From a virus, in IMG/VR virus record IMGVR_UViG_3300042923_000529, positions 1 through 20,570 of that record: a stretch of 20,570 nt of DNA. The stretch is one strand, 5' to 3'. The notes under the pieces were generated by a model. The model was not told the DNA's origin and searched no databases. It saw nothing but the letters and a program-made list of their open reading frames with translations. Both the position numbers and the translations under genes were made by a program. This document shows positions 1-7,693 of this stretch, piece after piece. Numbering within the stretch: position 1 is the first letter of the stretch; each line of letters begins with the position of its first letter.

Positions 1-283
1 AGCTAGAATATGCATCTACTGTATTATCACCACTTGGCGATTGACTACCACATATTAACGCGTAAGACGTACCGGTAGAACCAGATGCATAATATGATCT
101 ATTAATACTAAGGTCTGGCACTCCAGATACAACTGATATACCAGCACTATAACACAACCTAGCAACTCCCCCAACGCCTACATAAACTTTCTTAACTTTT
201 CTAGCTATATTAGCAACACCTATGTAGGCTTTCTTCCCTTTCCTAGATACACCACCTACTCCAATGTACATTCCTTTAGCCAT
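1..283 (-). CDS. Phage tail fibre / receptor-binding protein, N-terminal part (runs off the window)
   Basis: The reading frame opens with ATG at 283-281 after the ribosome site GAGGTGAT and stays open to base 1, so only about 94 N-terminal residues are visible. They begin MAKGMYIGVGGVSRKGKK and contain three tandem copies of a roughly 14-residue unit: MYIGVGGVSRKGKK, AYIGVANIARKVKK and VYVGVGGVARL. This basic repeat is typical of the N-terminal attachment region of tail-tip or fibre proteins in Firmicutes prophages (family knowledge). After it comes a Ser/Gly/Tyr-rich segment (SYYASGSTGTSYALICG) that resembles the start of kelch-type beta-propeller repeats; that comparison is inference. The gene follows the other fibre gene by 11 bases in the tail operon. 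Host-surface recognition is the likely role, but the receptor-binding part lies outside the window. Confidence 0.75.
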   Translation of the reverse strand, partial: MAKGMYIGVGGVSRKGKKAYIGVANIARKVKKVYVGVGGVARLCYSAGISVVSGVPDLSINRSYYASGSTGTSYALICGSQSPSGDNTVDAYSS

Positions 284-294
284 CTACATCACCT

Positions 295-897
295 CTATTC
301 ATACACAATGTAGAGGTCACCAGTAGTCAGAGCCGAAGAACCAGCTGTTAAATCAGTTGTGCTAGACTTTATGTTCCTGACCTGCGCTGTAGTTAGTGTT
401 GCTACTGCAGAAGCATTGGCTACAACCGGACCTCCGAATGTGCCATTAGTTATATTACTGGCCGCGTGTGTATGTGATGAGGCAGCCTTACCATTAATCT
501 GAGTCTGTACAGCACTTGTTACACCATCCATATAATTTAACTCAGCCGCAGTAGCTGTCAATCCTAAGTTTGTAAGAGCTGTTGCTGCCGTTGTTGCACC
601 AGTGCCACCTTTAGCAACTGGTAAAGTATCACTTATTGTTTGGGCAGTACCACCATTAGCGGGCATTGATGCAGGGAAGTCTGTAATGTCTGCAACGATA
701 TGATCATGGTCTGAAGGAGCTTTTCCATTAACTTCACCTGTTATTGCATTCATATCATTCGCCCCTAAATAATCACCTTGTTGCGTATATGTTGTCACAT
801 CTACCAATGATACTGTGCCATCAGCATTATTAATCATTTGATATTTCCTGGCTCCGATGAAAATATCATCTTTATAATCAGTTTTTAATTGTGCCAA
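295..897 (-). CDS. Tail fibre / collar-like structural protein
   Basis: A 200-residue protein starting with TTG at 897-895, preceded by AGGAG; the frame opens one base after the stop of the preceding gene. The N-terminal third (MAQLKTDYKDDIFIGARKYQ) is followed by repeated low-complexity segments typical of trimeric tail fibres: DHDHI near residue 65, KGGTGATTAATA near residues 95-106, AAELNYMDGVTSAVQTQINGKAA, and SSHTHAASNITNGTFGG. The HxH motifs in such shafts commonly bind metal along the trimer axis, and the GGTGAT motif is very common in phage fibre stems (family knowledge). It probably forms part of the tail tip or side-fibre shaft and works with the kelch-like fibre downstream. No enzymatic domain is visible. 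Confidence 0.8.
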   Translation of the reverse strand: MAQLKTDYKDDIFIGARKYQMINNADGTVSLVDVTTYTQQGDYLGANDMNAITGEVNGKAPSDHDHIVADITDFPASMPANGGTAQTISDTLPVAKGGTGATTAATALTNLGLTATAAELNYMDGVTSAVQTQINGKAASSHTHAASNITNGTFGGPVVANASAVATLTTAQVRNIKSSTTDLTAGSSALTTGDLYIVYE

Positions 898-898
898 G

Positions 899-1300
899 TT
901 ACATCACTCCTTTCGTATTAAGTTTGAATGATAATTTATTTCTACCGTAATATTGGCCGTCTAATAAATCATGTAATCTCTTTATTATTGATTCAACCCT
1001 ATTTAGCTCTACATAATCTATAAAAGCACCATTTTCACTATATTGCATTGTTTGACCTGTGAAAGCTGACGGTATTGTATTGCTTGATATAGTTTCTAAA
1101 TTATTCTCTATAGCATTTATCATGTCAGCATAGGGTAATCCGTTGTAAGTTTCATCAAGTCCCATGTCTTCTATAATAAAATTTCTATATAAATTCAAAG
1201 AATAATCTTTTAACCACTGTAAATTATTTTTTATACGGTTATAATCTTCAACGTTAAAATAATCATTTATTGTCCACGTTATTTTTGGTTCGCTATACAT
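899..1300 (-). CDS. Small tail-tip associated protein, function unknown
   Basis: A 133-residue protein starting MYSEPKITWTINDYFN, with a strong ribosome site (GGAGGGAAG) seven to eight bases before the ATG. Its start overlaps the end of the large baseplate gene by eight bases, so translation is probably coupled. The sequence is mixed polar with several predicted helices (roughly residues 17-45 and 100-118, the latter LNRVESIIKRLHDLLDG) and no cysteines or membrane segment. Proteins of this size are regularly found between the baseplate hub and the first fibre gene in Clostridia siphoviruses; I do not recognise a named function. An adaptor or assembly role at the tail tip is inference from position. 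Confidence 0.7.
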   Translation of the reverse strand: MYSEPKITWTINDYFNVEDYNRIKNNLQWLKDYSLNLYRNFIIEDMGLDETYNGLPYADMINAIENNLETISSNTIPSAFTGQTMQYSENGAFIDYVELNRVESIIKRLHDLLDGQYYGRNKLSFKLNTKGVM

Positions 1301-3515
1301 CGACTTCCCTCCTTGCTTTCAATTTACCTTTTATGGAACCGCTGAATGACAGCTGATGTTCATATGATTTAACCATTAAATTAGGGTTAAACTCATTTTC
1401 AAGAAATGTTATATCGCCTGTCTCAAGTGCTGGATCTCCCCTATATTCAAGCTCATATTCTTTATCACTTGCATAATAATCTGACACCCAGTTTAAAACA
1501 TCGACGGCCATGTTATCAGAACTAATCAGTGGATTATTCAATGTTTTAATATATCCCGTGTCGTTTATGACCTTATTATAGAGCGTGGTTGAAGTATAAA
1601 ACTCTTTCCCCATAACTGTTATGCTAACCACGGTATTTTCAACCGGTAGACCATTTATGGAAAATTGTATATAGTAAGCACCGCTTGAGATTACCGTAGC
1701 AACATACCCAGCAGCTGTTACCTGATATCCATGTGAAGCCTTTGAAAAGTAAAGAGTTACTGTATTGTTAATCTGATTAACCGTTTTATTCCCTTTGAAT
1801 ATCTGCTTATCTAGATCAGTACTAAGCGAATACTCAGTTTTGATAATATTAACTTCTTTTGCCTTGTCGAGCTTAATTCCTTTAGGAGTCGCTAACAAAT
1901 CATTATATTCAATTTTATAATCTGTTATATCACCAAAGGAAATTGAGTTAATATTAATCCTGTTATATGGAACAGAAGTCTTAGTAAAGTTAAATACAAT
2001 TTTGTCAAAAGGGAAGAATTCATGCTTAATTGAATATGTATTTTTATTAACACCTGCGATATTCAATGTTTCTACCAAGACATTTTGCTTAAATGTTTCT
2101 ACTGTGAATTGGCTTGGATAATTCTTATCAAAATCTATTGTCAATCCAAAACATATAAAAACTGCTTCCAGTGACAAAGTAACTGATGGTTCTATATCAA
2201 AATATCCGTTTTCATCTGAGATAGAAGAGCTGATATAACCTGTTTCTTCTGAACCTTTTATTCTAGGAGCAAAGATTAATCCCTCCAGCTTAGTTACATC
2301 CTTTTCAAAAGTTGCAAACTTGCCCTTTGACGAAGACATAGTTATTTTTGACACACTACTTAAATAATGCTGGTTGTCAGACGTAGCTGTAGCTGCAGGT
2401 ATAAATGATGATTTCAAAATAGGCTTTCCTTCATCGTTAATAGATAAAATGCAACGGCCTGCATTTGCTATAATTTGCAAGCATTCACGGTGCTTTAATC
2501 TTGGCAGTGGGTTATTTGTATATATGGTTTTTAAGTATTCATCAATTTCATACATATCTGGCAAGTATCCAGCATCTGCAAATACTAAAACAGCTAAATC
2601 ATTTAGCGAAATTCCGGACTCGCTATACACACCTTTGTAATATTCTCCTGTCATGGATTCAAGTCCATCAACTGCCTTAAATTTGGCTACTGAATCATCA
2701 GCTTCCCAAGATTTTAACTTAAGTGAAGCCAATTTAAACCATTCTATTTTCCCAAAAGATAATTCATAACCGTATTGAACATCAATATTTTGACCAGCTT
2801 CAAAGAAATTTAAAATACTCTCCTCGTTTTCAATATTGTATATCCTACTTGTGTTATCTACTGTAAGATCAAAATCCTGTTGTGGTACATCTATTGAAAT
2901 AAGTGAAATATAAGACTTCAAGTTCATGCTCTTAATATTTTTATTATTAAAGAAAACACCAATACCAAATGTCACATTTTCAATTCGTAGCCTTCTATTT
3001 GGATTTTCCATAGCTGTAGCCGTTATTCTAAAAAATGTAGCATTTTCAAATAGATTGTCTGTTGTGTACCGTTTACTTGAATTACTTGTGACAGTTATTA
3101 CATCGAAATCCGTTTCTATTGTAAAATCTACCGGGTAATAGTCGCCAAATACAATAGTTAATCCTTTTATATTAACTGAAGTTAAATCGATAAAGTTTAT
3201 TAATATTGATTGTGGTCCTTGTGATATTATCCCATTAGATATGTATCCATTTTTCATATTGATGGGTGCTACTCTAGGAGGAAATAACATACTTCCATTA
3301 GCTTTCACAAAGTTTTGTTCAAATGTTGCATAGTAATAACTTCTTTTATTAGTTCCAAAAATATCACTACTTGAAAAATATAAACCATCTGGGTTTTCTA
3401 AAAAGCTACTTGATTGGGCTAATTGATTTATTAGCCCTATATTTACATTTATGTATGAATGATTCCTTAGTGGTTGTTTCATTTCAACCGAATATTCATT
3501 ACTCACATTATGCAT
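1293..3515 (-). CDS. Large tail/baseplate protein (tail hub-like) with duplicated beta-sandwich-like module
   Basis: The best start is ATG at 3515, with GGTGAT four bases upstream; a longer version would need TTG at 3533. The protein is then about 740 residues. Numbering from the longer start, residues 69-192 and 407-534 repeat each other: both begin with ATFE and reach a PPR/APR motif, then GYIS, then GLTIVFGDYYP / GLTIDFDKNYP, and end near VTFG / ISFGD. Such discoidin- or carbohydrate-module-like insertions occur in baseplate proteins of Firmicutes phages; calling them carbohydrate-binding is inference. The remaining segments, for example VDNTSRIYNIENEESILNF (224-242) and the C-terminal region with LENEFNPNLMVKSYEHQLSF, fit a hub/Tal-type protein placed after the tape measure. 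No peptidase or lysozyme motif was seen. It follows the 124-aa tail gene by five bases. Confidence 0.75.
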   Translation of the reverse strand: MHNVSNEYSVEMKQPLRNHSYINVNIGLINQLAQSSSFLENPDGLYFSSSDIFGTNKRSYYYATFEQNFVKANGSMLFPPRVAPINMKNGYISNGIISQGPQSILINFIDLTSVNIKGLTIVFGDYYPVDFTIETDFDVITVTSNSSKRYTTDNLFENATFFRITATAMENPNRRLRIENVTFGIGVFFNNKNIKSMNLKSYISLISIDVPQQDFDLTVDNTSRIYNIENEESILNFFEAGQNIDVQYGYELSFGKIEWFKLASLKLKSWEADDSVAKFKAVDGLESMTGEYYKGVYSESGISLNDLAVLVFADAGYLPDMYEIDEYLKTIYTNNPLPRLKHRECLQIIANAGRCILSINDEGKPILKSSFIPAATATSDNQHYLSSVSKITMSSSKGKFATFEKDVTKLEGLIFAPRIKGSEETGYISSSISDENGYFDIEPSVTLSLEAVFICFGLTIDFDKNYPSQFTVETFKQNVLVETLNIAGVNKNTYSIKHEFFPFDKIVFNFTKTSVPYNRININSISFGDITDYKIEYNDLLATPKGIKLDKAKEVNIIKTEYSLSTDLDKQIFKGNKTVNQINNTVTLYFSKASHGYQVTAAGYVATVISSGAYYIQFSINGLPVENTVVSITVMGKEFYTSTTLYNKVINDTGYIKTLNNPLISSDNMAVDVLNWVSDYYASDKEYELEYRGDPALETGDITFLENEFNPNLMVKSYEHQLSFSGSIKGKLKARREVDV

Positions 3516-3520
3516 ATTTA

Positions 3521-3895
3521 TCACCGCCCACAATCAATGATATTACATTTACAGTTCTTATAGACTGTTGGTATACCATTTGCACCGAGTTCTAATGGCT
3601 CCGCCGTTCTGTTTCCTGGATACATCTGCAAGGTTATCATTTGGTTATGTACCATGTCTGGAAACGTTACATTGATTACAAATTTCTCGAATTCTTTTAG
3701 CATTTCAGACCACACAGAAGCATCGAGGCGGAACCATTGCAATGAATCTATTTTATACTGATCACGGCCTATTTTCTGGCCAACAAATTCAGCATTTGCA
3801 TTCTTACCGCCGTCAACGAAAGTAGCTACTTCAAATACTAATCCTCTATCCGGGGAAGGAAATGTCTTACCATTTATCTTAATCATGCCTGCCAA
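3521..3895 (-). CDS. Small distal tail protein (function uncertain)
   Basis: I place the start at TTG (3895-3893): AGGAGG lies seven bases upstream, whereas the in-frame GTG at 3904 would overlap that site and the ATG at 3886 lies too far. The 124-residue product begins MAGMIKINGKTFPSPDRGL. It is probably a beta-rich protein, with an aromatic stretch (LQWFRLDASVWSEMLKEFEKF) and a C terminus containing three cysteines (NCKCNIIDCGR), which could bind metal or form contacts in the particle. Its place between the tape measure and the large baseplate gene fits a distal tail component. Other possibilities are a small chaperone or tail completion protein. The family is familiar from Clostridia prophages, but I know no experimentally assigned function. 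Confidence 0.7.
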   Translation of the reverse strand: MAGMIKINGKTFPSPDRGLVFEVATFVDGGKNANAEFVGQKIGRDQYKIDSLQWFRLDASVWSEMLKEFEKFVINVTFPDMVHNQMITLQMYPGNRTAEPLELGANGIPTVYKNCKCNIIDCGR

Positions 3896-3912
3896 TTGCT
3901 CCACCTCCTATA

Positions 3913-6804
3913 TTATGTGATTAATTCATACCCTGATCTGTTTTTAGCATTCTGAATCATTGTAACAAGAGTTCTTCCATCTACTTCAGCAGTAGCATTA
4001 ATACCAAATATCGCATCAAGTATTTTAATTAGCAAATCAATAATTCTTTGTAACTGCTCTTCATTCGAATTATTTTGATTTACCATTTTAGCTGCAGATA
4101 ATGCCATTTCTAACAATTTGTCCTCGGGAGCTACTATTTCGCCCTGGTGCATATTATCACCAATCATAGCGAGCTGTGGAGTATTTGCTTTTACGTATCC
4201 ACCTTGCGCTAACTTTGGAATATTTACTTCGCTTATTGTCGGAATACTGAACCCAAACGATTTAACTCCAAACATATCTGTTACCCAATCAGGCACATCA
4301 ATGCTTAAGCCATTCATACTATTAATTATTTTATTAACAGCACGTACAACACCATTTGCCATACTTTCAACTCCACTAAGTATCGAATTGATTGTACCTT
4401 TGATTCCATCCCACATTCCATCAAAGAATCCAGTTACCTTATCTTTTATTTCTTGAAATGCATTTACAAATCCGTCTTTTATGTTTTTGAGGAATGTTTC
4501 TACTCCATTTTTGATATTCCCTACCGTGGTCTCAATTGATGTTTTAACTGCTTCTATCTTTTCGCCTACAATTTCAACTATCTTATCCCATATAAGCTTA
4601 AATGCTTTTTTAATTCCTTCCCACAAAGATTCAAATGCTTGCTTAAGTGATTCCCATGCAGCATCCCAATCACCACGAAATACGTTAACTATAAAATCAA
4701 CTAAATTAAGTAAAGCATCAAGAGCTCCTTGTATTACTTCTGAAACTGCTCCGCCAAATGTAAAGAATATTTCTCCTGCCTTCTCTATGACATCCGATAT
4801 AACTGGAGCAAGTTCTTCCATTAACCATGTTATAAAAGGAACTAATACTTCTTCCCATAATACTGATAACTTTTCAATGATTTTCCCAAAAGTTTCTAAA
4901 AATTTGTCTCTTAAAGGCACTAGATATTCATCAACAAAAGTAGAAAACTTCTCCGCTAATCCATCAAATACTGGAATGAAATGCTCTTCATAAAGTTCTA
5001 GGGCCTTACCAATAATCTCATCAATACCATTCTTGAATTTATCAAAGGCTGGCTTAATATATTTTTCATATGTTTCAAATACTTTTTCCCAGCTCTCAGT
5101 GACAAACCCTGCTATCTTATCTGCAACTTTGGCAATTGGATCTAGAGTCTCATCAACAGCTTTTAATATTTCATCCTTGTTATTTAGAACTGGAGTAACT
5201 AGTAAATCATATAAATCGGCACCAAACTTTAAAAGTAAATCCGTTATTCCTAACACACTATTAGAAAATATCTCAACTAAACTTGAGGTTATTAATACTG
5301 CATCTGGTCCTGTAGCTACACTAAACAACTCAGACAAGAACTCATTAAATTTAATAGTGGTATCAGCGAATTGTGTTCCAGAGTCAAATATGCTAACAAA
5401 CCTATCTTTTATAAATTGCCCATTGGATGAAAGATATTGATTAATACCAGAAGTTATATTTGTAGCAATTGACGTACCTATGGAGAGTGCAGTCCCCATA
5501 TTTGAGCCCACTGCCTCTGCATAAGTTGTTAAAAACCTTTTTGCAGCTTGTTGAACCTCTGAATCTGTAAAAATATCTTTAAGGGAACTACCAATCCCTT
5601 TTAACCCTTCTTTTAATTGGCTAAAGTCAATATCTTTAAACCTATCAAGAAAGCCTTTTTCGAATGAATCCCCTATTTCCTGAACTAAGCTTTTAATTTT
5701 TTCTAAGGCTTTTGACATAGGAGTTTCAATGGATTCTTCTGTCTTATTTTTAACTGCATCTAATCCAGTAATCGCACCACCAACACTGCCTCCGCTTCCA
5801 CCACTTTCAGAGTCACTGCTAGAACCAACTATGTTTAATTCATCAATTGATGTCGCACTACTTGCTGCTTTTTTCGCTGCCTTTCCGGCTGCATCAGCTG
5901 CATTTTCTACTCCGCCAACCGCTGTAGCCGTAGCATCACCAATTCCCTCTACAGAAGAACTTACTGCCTGCGCTGAGGTATCAGCCTTTCCAAACACTTT
6001 CGCTGTTAATGTAGAAAATGCACTTGCTACTGTCTGTATTTTCCCTAGTAGCATGTTCATCACTTTTACCACTGGTAATAATGCATTGATTAATCCCTGG
6101 CCTATAGATGCCTTTAGACTGTCAAATTGGAGTTTTAATAACCTAACCTGATTAGCCCACCCACCACTGGTACGAATAAAATCTCCACTTGCGGTTGCTA
6201 ATTGGTTCTGTACAAAGGCATATCGCAATGCAACCTTTTCAGCTTCTGTCATTTTAGCCGTAGTCTTTCCAAAACCATTAGCTAAGGCATACTGATCAAG
6301 AGCAGCTTGGGTCATTACCACACCTAAATCTTTTAAAGATTCAGTCTCACCGGTGAATACCGATTTTAACTTGGTATAGGCTTCATCCTGTGTTAAGTTA
6401 TAAAATGAAGCAACATCACCAGCCAGGCCAGTCAATGTTGTACCCATGTCATAGGCTTGCTTTTCAGTAAATCCAAATGCTTTAGCCATGGAACCAAAAG
6501 TACCGGTATATCTCTTTGCCATTGTTTCAGATAATCCAAAACTTGTAGCTGCATTCTTTGCAAATTCATTTACCTTATTACTCATGGTAGTAAAGGTAAC
6601 ATCAACAACATTTTGAACTTCAGCTAAATCAGATCCTAGTTCAATACTCTGCTTTCCAAAATCAATTAATTTCTTTACAGCAAAGGCTGCAGCAAGGGTG
6701 GCACCAGCTTTTTTTGCTAAACCGGTGATTCCCTTCATCTGCTTATTAAAACCATTCTGGTTAACTACAAGGTCAAGCCCAATTTGCCCTATACTTTCTG
6801 CCAT
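3913..6804 (-). CDS. Tail tape measure protein
   Basis: The start is ATG at 6804 with AGGTGA five bases upstream; an in-frame GTG nine bases earlier is weaker. The product is about 963 residues, beginning MAESIGQIGLDLVVNQNGFN. The N-terminal part (to about residue 270) matches the PhageMin_Tail type of tape measure core (TYxGTFGSMAKAFGF-like segment, LTQDEAYTKLKSVFTGETESLKDLGV). A Ser/Gly/Ala linker (about 285-350) is followed by long amphipathic helical repeats (about 380-800, many EKxxxFxxxWE patterns). The C terminus has the LAQGGYVKANTPQLAMIGDN and HQGEIVAPE motif common at the end of Firmicutes tape measures. The protein sets tail length and is threaded through the tube. I see no lytic transglycosylase or peptidase domain. 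Its length predicts a tail near 140-150 nm by the usual residue-per-length rule (inference). Confidence 0.93.
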   Translation of the reverse strand: MAESIGQIGLDLVVNQNGFNKQMKGITGLAKKAGATLAAAFAVKKLIDFGKQSIELGSDLAEVQNVVDVTFTTMSNKVNEFAKNAATSFGLSETMAKRYTGTFGSMAKAFGFTEKQAYDMGTTLTGLAGDVASFYNLTQDEAYTKLKSVFTGETESLKDLGVVMTQAALDQYALANGFGKTTAKMTEAEKVALRYAFVQNQLATASGDFIRTSGGWANQVRLLKLQFDSLKASIGQGLINALLPVVKVMNMLLGKIQTVASAFSTLTAKVFGKADTSAQAVSSSVEGIGDATATAVGGVENAADAAGKAAKKAASSATSIDELNIVGSSSDSESGGSGGSVGGAITGLDAVKNKTEESIETPMSKALEKIKSLVQEIGDSFEKGFLDRFKDIDFSQLKEGLKGIGSSLKDIFTDSEVQQAAKRFLTTYAEAVGSNMGTALSIGTSIATNITSGINQYLSSNGQFIKDRFVSIFDSGTQFADTTIKFNEFLSELFSVATGPDAVLITSSLVEIFSNSVLGITDLLLKFGADLYDLLVTPVLNNKDEILKAVDETLDPIAKVADKIAGFVTESWEKVFETYEKYIKPAFDKFKNGIDEIIGKALELYEEHFIPVFDGLAEKFSTFVDEYLVPLRDKFLETFGKIIEKLSVLWEEVLVPFITWLMEELAPVISDVIEKAGEIFFTFGGAVSEVIQGALDALLNLVDFIVNVFRGDWDAAWESLKQAFESLWEGIKKAFKLIWDKIVEIVGEKIEAVKTSIETTVGNIKNGVETFLKNIKDGFVNAFQEIKDKVTGFFDGMWDGIKGTINSILSGVESMANGVVRAVNKIINSMNGLSIDVPDWVTDMFGVKSFGFSIPTISEVNIPKLAQGGYVKANTPQLAMIGDNMHQGEIVAPEDKLLEMALSAAKMVNQNNSNEEQLQRIIDLLIKILDAIFGINATAEVDGRTLVTMIQNAKNRSGYELIT

Positions 6805-6853
6805 CACATTCACCTACCTTTTTATAGCTAAAGGTCATCGGCTCATAATGGCA

Positions 6854-7009
6854 CTACTTGACGTTTATTTTAATTTCGAATTCTTTTTTGCAATTTTTAC
6901 CCTTACATTTTACAAAAACACCTTTAGATACTGCCTTATCGTTAAAGCGAATTGGCATTTTATAACCACAGTAAGGGCACGTTACATTTTTTAAATCAAT
7001 TGTGATCAC
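6854..7009 (-). CDS. 51-residue zinc-ribbon protein (small, easily missed gene)
   Basis: Between the Gp15-like frame and the tape measure there is an open frame beginning with GTG at 7009, directly after the TAG stop of the preceding gene, and ending with TAG at 6854-6856. An ATT codon nine bases into the frame, with AGGTG at good distance, is an alternative start. The product contains CPYCGYKMPIRF, then KGVFVKC and GKNC, and ends EFEIKINVK. The four cysteines (two CxxC-like knuckles, at about residues 11, 14, 35 and 40) form a zinc-ribbon arrangement similar to small Com-like Zn-finger proteins of phages. Small cysteine-rich proteins at this tail-operon position occur in other Clostridia prophages. 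Its role is unknown; RNA binding or a regulatory role is possible. Confidence 0.7.
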   Translation of the reverse strand: MITIDLKNVTCPYCGYKMPIRFNDKAVSKGVFVKCKGKNCKKEFEIKINVK

Positions 7010-7348
7010 CTACTTTGTCATAGCTTCAAACATCTTCTCTAATTTAAACATTTCCTGTTCAAAAGTAACTTGATCCATCTTCTGGGCTGACCTGCCTCGC
7101 CATTCATCACGAATACGTTTCTGTTCCTTTGTAAATCTCTTTAATATATCTTTGTCATTTTCAGCCCGGATACTAACCAATCTTCCAAGTGGAGTTTCAG
7201 CGCTTAATCCACTTAATAGTGCTTTAAATTCGTCCCATTTCATGGTTTTAAATACGTCGGAGTATATCCGGATACCATATTGTGTTTGAAAGCTGGAAAC
7301 AATCAAATCCCAATCCTCGAATAGATCATAATAAGGGTCAACTACTCC
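7010..7348 (-). CDS. Gp15-like extension of the tail assembly chaperone (expressed by -1 frameshift)
   Basis: This frame has no convincing start: the first candidate, a TTG at 7306, lacks a ribosome site and lies inside a conserved-looking stretch. The frame is open further upstream through GVVDPYYDLFEDWDLIVSSF to the G-run at 7347-7351, which overlaps the end of the chaperone gene. I therefore read it as the second half of a chaperone fusion made by -1 ribosomal slippage. The sequence IVSSFQTQYGIRI, MKWDEFKALLSGLSAETPLG and FTKEQKRIRDEW matches the phage Gp15 type of protein. By analogy with the G/GT system of lambda, the fusion (about 209 residues) would bind the tape measure while the short form coats it. 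Coordinates given here start at the first codon after the slip. Confidence 0.75.
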   Translation of the reverse strand, partial: GVVDPYYDLFEDWDLIVSSFQTQYGIRIYSDVFKTMKWDEFKALLSGLSAETPLGRLVSIRAENDKDILKRFTKEQKRIRDEWRGRSAQKMDQVTFEQEMFKLEKMFEAMTK

Positions 7349-7638
7349 CCCGAACCGGTACCACCTGTAACAAGATCAACTGCAGCCATTACTAAAATCT
7401 GAAAATCATTAAATTGTAATTTGAATTTTTCGACTTTCTTTCTTTCGTTTTCATTAAAAATAAGTTCATACATTGAAACAATATCGTTGGGTTTAACTCC
7501 ACTACCTTCTCCGATAAGCTGCATTATTTTTAACATTGTGGCTGCATCTGAATTAACTTCCAATTCAACATTTTTTATCTTCAATTTTGGGTTCTCTTCA
7601 AAACTTAATTTGTCAGATATATCTATTACTTTTCCCAT
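7342..7638 (-). CDS. Tail assembly chaperone (short form)
   Basis: The start is ATG at 7638 with AGGAG five bases upstream; an earlier in-frame ATG at 7653 sits against the preceding terminator. The 98-residue product begins MGKVIDISDKLSFEENPK and contains a helical region (KIMQLIGEGSGVKPNDIVSMYELIF, KKVEKFKLQFNDFQILV) ending VDLVTGGTGSGE. Size, position between tail tube and tape measure, and overlap with the Gp15-like frame fit the first half of a siphovirus tail assembly chaperone pair. The last codons TCG GGG GAG TAG form the slip region. A terminator hairpin immediately upstream probably lowers its expression relative to the tail tube. Confidence 0.8.
   Translation of the reverse strand: MGKVIDISDKLSFEENPKLKIKNVELEVNSDAATMLKIMQLIGEGSGVKPNDIVSMYELIFNENERKKVEKFKLQFNDFQILVMAAVDLVTGGTGSGE
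7346..7351 (-). other. Candidate -1 ribosomal frameshift site
   Basis: On the minus strand the chaperone ends GGT TCG GGG GAG TAG. Moving back one base keeps GGG in the P site perfectly paired (G-run of five at 7347-7351) and the next codon becomes GGA, which enters the Gp15-like frame that is open for 112 codons. The zero-frame stop is only two codons away, which favours slippage. The heptamer is not a classical X-XXY-YYZ site, because the A-site codon re-pairs poorly, so efficiency is uncertain. Confidence 0.65.
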
Positions 7639-7650
7639 AGCGTCTCCTTT

Positions 7651-7679
7651 CAAAAAAGAGGGTAGGACTACCTACCCTC
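7651..7679 (-). terminator. Intrinsic terminator between tail tube and chaperone genes
   Basis: The minus strand carries a perfect 9-bp stem GAGGGTAGG / CCTACCCTC with a TAGT loop (7658-7679), followed by six T residues and then the chaperone ribosome site. It lies inside the structural operon, 15 bases after the tail tube stop. It probably acts as a partial terminator, so that tail tube mRNA is more abundant than mRNA for low-copy tail proteins. Confidence 0.88.
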
Positions 7680-7693
7680 ATAGATCATAGTCT

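Noticed and set aside
4481-4993. Long plus-strand open frames opposite the tape measure gene and other structural genes (for example 4481-4993, 5729-6151, 5033-5440)
   Set aside because: They lie fully inside well supported minus-strand genes, have no ribosome sites, and their Ser/Thr/Phe-rich translations are what antisense of helical coding sequence gives.
3913-6804. Peptidoglycan hydrolase domain in the tape measure or baseplate proteins
   Set aside because: I found no lysozyme, NlpC/P60, M23 or transglycosylase motif in either protein.
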